Shown: piece by piece, positions 1 through 4,483 of the stretch
Layout of the letters: each line of letters starts with the position of its first letter
Numbering within the stretch: position 1 is the first letter of the stretch
Assembly: GCA_964485905.1 (NCBI GenBank)
Contig: CAZAJY010000030.1
Span: forward strand, 1-7,496
Length of the DNA: 7,496 bases
Source: CAIJXO01 sp964485905
Lineage (GTDB): Bacteria > Patescibacteriota > Minisyncoccia > Phycocordibacterales > GWA1-40-21
Direction: 5' to 3'
The notes under the pieces: model-generated
Databases searched by the model: none
What the model saw: only the letters and a program-made list of their open reading frames with translations
Told to the model about the DNA's origin: nothing
Position numbers and translations under genes: made by a program

Positions 1-3
1 TTT

Positions 4-615
4 ATGAAAAGCAAAAAAAACCTTTTAGAACAACTAAAAACGTTGTCCCATTTCAACAAAAACACCGTATATCAGCTTGGTAAACAATTGGGGCTTAAAG
101 ATACCACAGTTGATACTTATATCAGTCGATTTTTGCAATACAAAGAAATTATACCACTTAAAAAGGGGCTGTATGTATCTACAGATTTTTTTGAAAAAAA
201 CAGAACAGATATTTCATATTCGTTTTATCTCGCTAATATTATTCGCACACCGTCATATGTGAGTTCTTGGGCCGCTCTCCAGTATTATAATCTTGCTACA
301 GAAGTAATTCATTCTGTTACTTCAATCACGCCAAAAGTCACAAGAGAATATCAGACAAAAGCCGGTAATTTTGCCTATCAGTCGATTAAAAAAGATTTGT
401 TTTCAGATTTTTCTTTGGCTAAGGGAAAATTTGATTTTTATATAGCTTCGCCGGCAAAAGCATTGTTTGATTTGTTGTATTTCAAAACTCGTCAGTTTCG
501 AGGGGTTAAATCTGAGACAATCAAGGGGTTAATAGAAGAATTGCGAATAGATATTGATGAAATGGATAAAACGGAACAAGAAAAATTTTATTCAATGATT
601 AAAAAACTTACATGA
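4..615 (+). CDS. abiEi: AbiEi-like type IV antitoxin / winged-helix transcriptional regulator
   Basis: This 203-residue protein is the probable antitoxin of a type IV toxin-antitoxin pair. In characterised AbiE systems AbiEi represses its own operon through an N-terminal winged helix and counteracts the toxin by a separate C-terminal domain. Seen here: a winged-helix-like N-terminus at about residues 5-60 (VYQLGKQLGL, then a second helix and the wing segment KKGLYVS), then the family-like stretch YVSSWAALQYYNL (85-97) and SPAKALFDLLYF (149-160), which resembles the conserved segment of the AbiEi C-terminal domain. The stop codon overlaps the start of the next gene (ATGA, 612-615), so the two are very likely translationally coupled. 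The ATG lies 3 bases from the window edge; the frame is open upstream, and the promoter, ribosome site and any operator are outside. The family call is from motif resemblance, not a search. Confidence 0.82.
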   Translation: MKSKKNLLEQLKTLSHFNKNTVYQLGKQLGLKDTTVDTYISRFLQYKEIIPLKKGLYVSTDFFEKNRTDISYSFYLANIIRTPSYVSSWAALQYYNLATEVIHSVTSITPKVTREYQTKAGNFAYQSIKKDLFSDFSLAKGKFDFYIASPAKALFDLLYFKTRQFRGVKSETIKGLIEELRIDIDEMDKTEQEKFYSMIKKLT

Positions 616-1895
616 GCGAACAGATATCCACAATCTTAAAAAGAAAACTCGACGACCTTTCTGCTTACGGGGGAATTGACGCCGAAACCCGTCGCAATGC
701 CCTAAAAGAAGAGTTGCAGTTTTATGTTCTCAATTTTATTTATCATCATCCAGAATATAACAAATGGATTATGTATGGAGGTTCCGCACTTCGTATAATT
801 CATGGCCTTGATCGCATGTCTGTTGATTTGGATTTTGAAGTTTCTCACGCCATAACAGAAAAGTTTTTGGAAGAGTTAAAAAAAGAGGTTGGATATTACT
901 TTGTAGATACTTATGGCGCTGGTGCTGATTTTCTCACAATAAAAACCACCACCGGCAGAGGGTTGCTTTTGAAATTTCATGTCGGCAAAGAATTAAGCCT
1001 CGGTCATCCTTCAAATCAGGTTCATGTAAAAATTGATTTGAATCACTTTGTTGCTCCTAAAACTGTAACTGAACGTCGACCAATAAATCGTGATCAGCTT
1101 TCATTCGTTATTTTGACTTATAACATGGGGGCACTTATGGCGAGCAAGCTGGCCGCTATTTTCTTGCGTGGCACTCGTGGCATAGGCGATGCTCTTTATG
1201 AAGAAAAAGGACGCGATATTTATGACTTGCTTTGGTATATGGGCAAAAAAGTCGTACCAGATTTTGATTATATGATAGCCAAAGGTATTGATGAAAAAGA
1301 CCCGCGTGCTCTTTTTGATAAGCTCACACTTCAGATAAAAAAAGTGAGTGACGAGAACCTTAAAAACGATCTATCTCCTTTATTTGTAGATCCGACATTT
1401 ATTACAAATTGGCTTAGAAATTGGCGAGAGAGTTATTTAAGGCTTTTAGACGAATATAAAATCCGTACTATTAAGGAACTTGGACAGATAGCCATTCATC
1501 AGGACTTTCATTCTGACAATTTTTCTTTTATCTATTGGTATAAGACGGAAGATCGCGGATTGATAAGAATTGTCTATACTATAAGTGATTATTGGATTGA
1601 ATTTCGGGATGGCGAATTATTGATAGAGGTGGATAAAAAAATTGAGGATAAAATTAATTTTGCCAGCAATGGCTCTAGTTCGAGGCCGGAACCACAGGAT
1701 AAGTTAAAACAGTACGCCACACTTTTTTATCAGAAAACAGAAAATTATTTCAAAAAAACAAACCATATAATGCTCGGAGATAGTATACTTACTAAAGTTA
1801 TCCGAATGACGGCCGACAATTTGAATCAGAAAGAGCAGATCGTGCTTAATAAATCAGCTCTGCTCTCTTGCGAGCTTGATGATTTATTAAAATAA
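612..1895 (+). CDS. abiEii: AbiEii/AbiGii-like nucleotidyltransferase toxin with extended C-terminus
   Basis: This 427-residue protein is the probable toxin partner of the preceding gene. AbiEii/MenT-type toxins are DNA polymerase beta-fold nucleotidyltransferases; studied members use nucleotides to modify targets such as tRNA acceptor ends. The signature is clear: GGSALRIIHG (56-65), then DLDFE with metal-binding Asp72 and Asp74, a later acidic strand KID (140-142) and the AbiEii-type helix SKLAAIFLR (178-186) leading to KGRDIYDLLWY (199-209; Lys179, Asp202 and Asp205 look conserved). Residues from about 285 to 427 form an extra part not expected in the ~300-residue family. It has beta-rich segments with many aromatics (305-340), a polar linker (352-365) and a helical end. 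I do not recognise this extension. Start is the ATG inside the ATGA overlap; no Shine-Dalgarno is visible, as expected with coupling. Family assignment is strong, target unknown. Confidence 0.85.
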   Translation: MSEQISTILKRKLDDLSAYGGIDAETRRNALKEELQFYVLNFIYHHPEYNKWIMYGGSALRIIHGLDRMSVDLDFEVSHAITEKFLEELKKEVGYYFVDTYGAGADFLTIKTTTGRGLLLKFHVGKELSLGHPSNQVHVKIDLNHFVAPKTVTERRPINRDQLSFVILTYNMGALMASKLAAIFLRGTRGIGDALYEEKGRDIYDLLWYMGKKVVPDFDYMIAKGIDEKDPRALFDKLTLQIKKVSDENLKNDLSPLFVDPTFITNWLRNWRESYLRLLDEYKIRTIKELGQIAIHQDFHSDNFSFIYWYKTEDRGLIRIVYTISDYWIEFRDGELLIEVDKKIEDKINFASNGSSSRPEPQDKLKQYATLFYQKTENYFKKTNHIMLGDSILTKVIRMTADNLNQKEQIVLNKSALLSCELDDLLK

Positions 1896-1928
1896 ATATT
1901 TATTTTGTTATTCATTATTATGCTGTAT

Positions 1929-1960
1929 AAAAAGAGCGTTTCTGTGAAGATGCTTTTTTT
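1929..1960 (+). terminator. Intrinsic terminator of the abiE operon
   Basis: An imperfect hairpin starts 34 bases after the abiEii stop. The stem 1929-1942 pairs with 1946-1960 around a TGT loop, with G-U pairs and one bulged A, and ends in seven Ts (1954-1960). The left arm begins with five As, so the structure could also work for transcription from the right. The octamer AAAAGAGC at its foot recurs in the terminator at 4309. Confidence 0.65.
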
Positions 1961-1962
1961 CT

Positions 1963-2046
1963 GTAGTCTTAAAGTCTGAAATTTACCAAAATTTTGACGG
2001 GATTATTGAGGAAATTGAGAAATGGGCGGAATTTTTAAATAATTAA
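1963..2046 (+). pseudogene. Orphan 3' end of an unknown gene (remnant copy 1)
   Basis: An in-frame run of 27 codons plus TAA reads as the C-terminal tail of a protein (V-V-L-K-S-E-I-Y-Q, NFDGII, EIEKWAEFL). It has no body: the frame is closed by TGA at 1945-1947, inside the terminator hairpin, and contains no ATG, GTG or TTG before the tail. It is called coding because a second copy at 4343-4423 differs at 14 of 75 aligned bases, mostly at third codon positions or synonymously, with only 4 of 25 residues changed (E/D, Y/H, Q/K, E/S). That pattern means the two descended from paralogous genes under protein-level selection before truncation. The parent family is not recognised; an amphipathic helical C-terminus is all that can be said. 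Confidence 0.6.
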
Positions 2047-2072
2047 AAAAGTGCCTCTATTTCAGAAGCACT
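2045..2072 (-). terminator. Intrinsic terminator of the radical SAM / membrane peptide operon
   Basis: Read on the minus strand, the hairpin AGTGC/GCACT (2068-2072 with 2050-2054) continues past one mismatch into a 3-bp inner stem with a 5-base loop, and is followed by a run of six Ts (complement of the A-run 2045-2050). It starts about 20 bases past the stop of the 63-residue gene, the correct place to end that operon. It abuts the TAA of the remnant at 1963-2046. Confidence 0.75.
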
Positions 2073-2092
2073 CTAAAGGTAATTGTTAAATT

Positions 2093-2284
2093 TTAGAAAT
2101 TAGATTTCCTGACTAACCACAAGATTCCGCTAGCAATTGCCCCCATAATCACGCCCCCTATAACTATATAAGCGATATTTTTTGTAAGACCTGCCCATAA
2201 AAGTGTAGAAAGTGATCCACCGCTAATTCCTAAAATTACATAACTCCAAATTGAGTTTCTCTTTTTATTTACATTTTCTTCCAT
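2093..2284 (-). CDS. Small two-helix membrane protein, function unknown
   Basis: This 63-residue protein has a short charged N-terminus (MEENVNKKRN), two hydrophobic segments (about 13-33 and 36-58, both rich in Gly, Ala and Ser) separated by a one-lysine turn (TKN), and a basic C-terminal tail (VRKSNF). It probably forms a membrane hairpin with both ends on the same side. It has no cysteine, no signal peptidase site and no double-glycine leader that I can identify. It lies 24 bases after the radical SAM gene and before a shared terminator, so the two are almost certainly one transcript. No Shine-Dalgarno precedes its ATG. It could be a partner or immunity-like membrane protein, or a substrate of the radical SAM enzyme; the latter is weak because such precursors usually precede the enzyme gene. 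That the gene is real is supported by composition and placement; the function is not known. Confidence 0.65.
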   Translation of the reverse strand: MEENVNKKRNSIWSYVILGISGGSLSTLLWAGLTKNIAYIVIGGVIMGAIASGILWLVRKSNF

Positions 2285-2308
2285 AACAAATAATTTTAGA
2301 TTGTTAAA

Positions 2309-3334
2309 TTACATTGAATTTACGTATTCATCAAACTCGCCACTTCTGACCAGACATGAGCAATCTCCGAACTTCTCATAATGAGCTTGTTCGACTTTAT
2401 GCTTTTTTAAGAAAGCGTTTTTAATTGTGGCGTTTTTTGTATTCCCTAGGCGCCCATTTGTTTTTGAGGTATAGGCGCAGGTTGCGTAGGTCCCGTCCGG
2501 ATATGCTGCCAGTCCGTTGTATGAATAGCCACATTTTCCGTTAAAAAATGTTAATGGCCCGCCAGATTCTGAGCATTCCTTAATTATTTTTATATGATGG
2601 GCTGAATTAGACTTGAGGTCTCCCATTAGGATCGGCCAGTTCTTGACTGCCCCTCCTTCGTAAGCTAATGGATTGCAAACAAAATATGTATCATCGCCGA
2701 AGTGGTCTTTTATCTTTGCTATTTCGTCTTCGTTGATTTTACATATAGTTGTAATTATCGCCGTATTAACTATTTTTACACCATTTTCGTATTTAATGGT
2801 GCCCCTATAGAGATCAATGCAATTTTCTATATTCCCAATTATTTTTTTGTGATAATCGGGGGAATACATTTTTGATTTTGGCTTAGCCATTATAGAAAAT
2901 TTGTAGGGGTCCAGGGAATCAAGAGACATCGCGACAACTGCGTTGTTATCTTTTAAATAGTTAATCATATTAGAATCAAGCTCAAAACCGTTTGAATAGA
3001 CAATCGGGGTCAGGCCTTTTTCCGCCGTATATTTAATTAAGGGGGTGGAATGCATATGAGTGAGTGGCTCGGCCAGTCCGGCGAAAATAATTACTTTTCC
3101 GCCCAGGTCTTTTGCTTCATCAATTAAAACTTTTCTTTCTTGAAGCGATAGATAAATAGGGTTAAACGATTTCATTGGCACATCGTCATCGTTAAAACAC
3201 TTCAAACATGCATGTGAGCAACCAATATATTGGTACAGTAAAGCCAGATAGATAAAATCGTTGTTTTTGACTTCTTTACCTAGGGCTAGCGAAAAATATT
3301 TTGGCGTAGCATTAAGAGTTTTATCATTTGTCAT
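2309..3334 (-). CDS. Radical SAM enzyme with twitch/SPASM-like C-terminal cysteines
   Basis: This 341-residue protein carries the radical SAM motif CSHACLKC (Cys39, Cys43, Cys46; CX3CX2C), which binds a 4Fe-4S cluster that cleaves S-adenosylmethionine. A GEP-like SAM-binding segment is present in variant form (GLAEPL, 86-91), followed by partial-barrel strands such as IVYSNG (111-116) and VVAMSLDSLD (133-142). The C-terminus has Cys268-X12-Gly281-X4-Cys286, which fits the CX9-15GX4C start of SPASM/twitch domains, and then a CSC pair (Cys325, Cys327) in place of the full second half. This suggests one auxiliary cluster. Such enzymes often modify peptides (sactionine, PqqE or mycofactocin type), but twitch members also act on small molecules, so the substrate is undetermined. 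Start is well supported by a strong ribosome site. It is first in an operon with the small membrane gene and divergent from a TrmB-like regulator. Confidence 0.85.
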   Translation of the reverse strand: MTNDKTLNATPKYFSLALGKEVKNNDFIYLALLYQYIGCSHACLKCFNDDDVPMKSFNPIYLSLQERKVLIDEAKDLGGKVIIFAGLAEPLTHMHSTPLIKYTAEKGLTPIVYSNGFELDSNMINYLKDNNAVVAMSLDSLDPYKFSIMAKPKSKMYSPDYHKKIIGNIENCIDLYRGTIKYENGVKIVNTAIITTICKINEDEIAKIKDHFGDDTYFVCNPLAYEGGAVKNWPILMGDLKSNSAHHIKIIKECSESGGPLTFFNGKCGYSYNGLAAYPDGTYATCAYTSKTNGRLGNTKNATIKNAFLKKHKVEQAHYEKFGDCSCLVRSGEFDEYVNSM

Positions 3335-3343
3335 ATTTTCTTG

Positions 3344-3349
3344 CCTCCT
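3344..3349 (-). promoter_or_regulatory. Strong Shine-Dalgarno of the radical SAM gene
   Basis: The minus strand reads AGGAGG nine bases before the ATG at 3334. It fixes the start codon, and it is the only textbook ribosome site seen before any gene in the window, the others having AT-rich leaders, coupled starts or unseen upstream sequence. Confidence 0.85.
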
Positions 3350-3379
3350 ACTTTACTCAGAGGGCTTTTTTAAATTGTT

Positions 3380-3408
3380 AATTAACTGAATATATGGTAA
3401 TTTGTCAA
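3380..3408 (-). promoter_or_regulatory. Predicted promoter for the radical SAM operon
   Basis: On the minus strand a perfect TTGACA (3408-3403) is followed after 17 bases by TTAATT (3385-3380), a weak -10 match at ideal spacing. Transcription would start around 3373, giving a leader of about 40 bases with the AGGAGG ribosome site. The -35 lies inside the left arm of the palindrome at 3402-3421. The -10 is poor, so the promoter may need activation, or the true -10 may be shifted. Confidence 0.45.
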
Positions 3409-3421
3409 ACTTGCTTGACAA
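3402..3421. promoter_or_regulatory. Inverted repeat operator overlapping both divergent -35 elements
   Basis: A perfect inverted repeat, TTGTCAA-N6-TTGACAA, sits between two divergent genes. The right arm contains the -35 of the plus-strand promoter, and the left arm, read on the other strand, contains the -35 of the minus-strand promoter. A dimeric regulator bound here would cover both. The obvious candidate is the TrmB-like protein encoded 78 bases to the right. The symmetry is seen directly; the binding protein is inferred. Confidence 0.55.
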
Positions 3422-3443
3422 TTATAAATATATATTATATAGT
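3415..3443 (+). promoter_or_regulatory. Predicted promoter for the TrmB-like regulator gene
   Basis: Consensus TTGACA (3415-3420) is followed by a 17-base AT-only spacer and TATAGT (3438-3443), a good -10. Transcription would begin near 3450, leaving a leader of roughly 50 bases that includes the hairpin at 3460-3476. An alternative -10, TATATA at 3436, has a 15-base spacer. Confidence 0.65.
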
Positions 3444-3459
3444 AAATATTGTAAAACTG

Positions 3460-3476
3460 TCGTCGTCAGGCGACGA
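3460..3476 (+). promoter_or_regulatory. GC-rich hairpin in the regulator's 5' leader
   Basis: TCGTCG (3460-3465) pairs perfectly with CGACGA (3471-3476) around the loop TCAGG. It stands out as the only GC-rich stretch in an otherwise nearly all-AT leader, between the predicted transcription start and the ATG. No T-run follows, so it is not a terminator. It could be a leader RNA structure affecting translation or stability, or a second DNA operator. No known riboswitch is recognised. Confidence 0.4.
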
Positions 3477-3498
3477 ATTATAATTAATTTTTAATAAT

Positions 3499-4302
3499 AT
3501 GCTAAGCAAAATACTCAAAGAATTGGGGTTTTCTGATAACACCATTAAAATTTATAACCGCCTAATTGAAGCTGGCTATTCTTCGGCTCGACAATTGGCC
3601 GAGAATCTTAACCTACCCCGGCCGACCGTTTATGATAATTTAAAATTGTTAATGGATAATGAATTGGTCGTAGAAAAGACAGAGGAAAGCAAGAAGCTTT
3701 TCAGCGTGGATGATATTAAAAATCTAAAACATTTAGTCAGCTCTAAAATTGAAGAACTAAAGAATAATGAAAAAATAATTGAAGAATTATTACCTGGTTT
3801 AAAACTAAAAACTAAAGCCTTGGAACCAAAAATTAAATTTTATAATGGCTCAGAGGGAATTAAAAAAGTCTTGAAAGATTTATTATGGTATGAAAATATC
3901 GAAACTTATACGATGTGGCCAATTAGCGATATGGTGGAACTCTTAGGTGAGGAGTATATGGCCAATCTAAACCGTCGACGTATTAGACAAAACATTTCTA
4001 TTAAAGGAATTTGGCCAAGGAATAAAATGGTTGATTTTAAAAAAAGCCCTTACCTCGGAGTTGGTAAAGGGCATTTACGAGAATTAAGATTGGCTCCCGC
4101 TAGTATGATCTGGGATATGAGCTATTGGTTGTATGCGGATAAGGTAGCCTTCATTTCTTCTAAGGCCGAAAGTTTTGGTTTTGTGATTCATAGTCGAGAT
4201 TTTGCCAATTTAATTAAATCTCAGTTTGACGTTATTTGGCAATTATCTAAGCCAATAAAAGAGCAAACACAACATACGGATGGCTTTCTCAAAACTATTT
4301 AA
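3499..4302 (+). CDS. TrmB-like transcriptional regulator
   Basis: This 267-residue protein has the TrmB-family architecture. An N-terminal winged helix-turn-helix (about 1-68) contains an expected recognition helix near PRPTVYDNLKLLMD (40-53); the N-terminus MLSKILKELGFSDNTIKIY is typical of the family. A charged helix (about 72-97), probably for dimerisation, leads into a C-terminal effector domain (about 108-250) that begins with KIKFYNGSEGIKKVLKDLL, as in many PLD-like TrmB C-terminal domains. Archaeal TrmB members sense sugars. Relatives are common in CPR bacteria, generally with unknown ligands. It is divergent from the radical SAM operon and shares with it a palindromic regulatory region, so it is probably the local regulator and probably autoregulated. 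The start ATG has no Shine-Dalgarno (the leader is A/T only), but no other start would keep the full DNA-binding domain. Ends in its own terminator. Confidence 0.82.
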   Translation: MLSKILKELGFSDNTIKIYNRLIEAGYSSARQLAENLNLPRPTVYDNLKLLMDNELVVEKTEESKKLFSVDDIKNLKHLVSSKIEELKNNEKIIEELLPGLKLKTKALEPKIKFYNGSEGIKKVLKDLLWYENIETYTMWPISDMVELLGEEYMANLNRRRIRQNISIKGIWPRNKMVDFKKSPYLGVGKGHLRELRLAPASMIWDMSYWLYADKVAFISSKAESFGFVIHSRDFANLIKSQFDVIWQLSKPIKEQTQHTDGFLKTI

Positions 4303-4308
4303 GTAACC

Positions 4309-4337
4309 AAAAGAGCTCAGTATAACTAAGCTCTTTT
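4309..4337 (+). terminator. Intrinsic terminator of the TrmB-like gene, probably bidirectional
   Basis: A perfect 9-bp stem, AAAAGAGCT (4309-4317) with AGCTCTTTT (4329-4337), begins six bases after the stop codon. The 11-base loop contains a further 3-bp pairing (AGT/ACT). The As on the left and Ts on the right make it symmetrical, so it may also stop transcripts coming from the hsdR gene on the other strand. Confidence 0.75.
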
Positions 4338-4342
4338 AATCC

Positions 4343-4423
4343 GTAGTCCTAAAGTCTGATATCCACAAAAATTTTGACGGAATTATAAGCGAAATTGAAA
4401 AATGGGCGGAATTCCTTAGTTAA
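4343..4423 (+). pseudogene. Orphan 3' end of an unknown gene (remnant copy 2)
   Basis: Twenty-six codons plus TAA form a diverged copy of the remnant at 1963-2046, beginning at the same GTAGTC and sharing NFDGII and EIEKWAEFL. The frame is closed just upstream by TAA (4337-4339) at the end of the terminator, and no start codon precedes the tail, so it is not translatable as it stands. Copy 2 ends one codon shorter (LS rather than LNN). Relative to copy 1 most base changes are silent, which argues for descent from two related full-length genes rather than a recent duplication of non-coding DNA. The sequence contains the palindrome GGAATTCC (4408-4415), which I attach no meaning to. Confidence 0.6.
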
Positions 4424-4483
4424 AAGAAACCTAAATTATTAATCGAAATTCCTCCAAAAAAATAAAATATTGAATTAAATTTA

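Larger units (their letters stand above)
1963..4423. repeat. Module bounded by ~80-bp direct repeats
   Basis: The two remnant tails (1963-2046 and 4343-4423, both plus strand, 61 of 75 aligned bases identical) flank a complete regulatory module: a two-gene minus operon with terminator, a divergent promoter region, and a regulator with terminator. The repeat period is 2,380 bases. Recombination between the repeats would delete the whole module and leave abiE next to hsdR. No transposase, integrase or target-site duplication is seen, so this is described as a repeat-bounded segment rather than a named mobile element. At about 81% identity the repeats are not a recent duplication. Confidence 0.4.

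Noticed and set aside
77..262. 61-codon frame inside abiEi
   Set aside because: It is an out-of-frame shadow of the winged-helix region of a convincing gene.
2093..2284. The 63-residue protein as a radical SAM-modified RiPP precursor
   Set aside because: It has two clear membrane segments, no cysteine, no leader-like region and follows rather than precedes the enzyme gene; kept as a membrane protein of unknown function.
1963..4423. Insertion sequence or integrative element bounded by the repeats
   Set aside because: No transposase, integrase, terminal inverted repeats or target duplication; the repeats behave as diverged coding sequence. Kept only as a repeat-bounded segment.
4451..4455. 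GGAGG on the minus strand just past hsdR, possible ribosome site
   Set aside because: No start codon or open frame of useful length follows at suitable distance on that strand.
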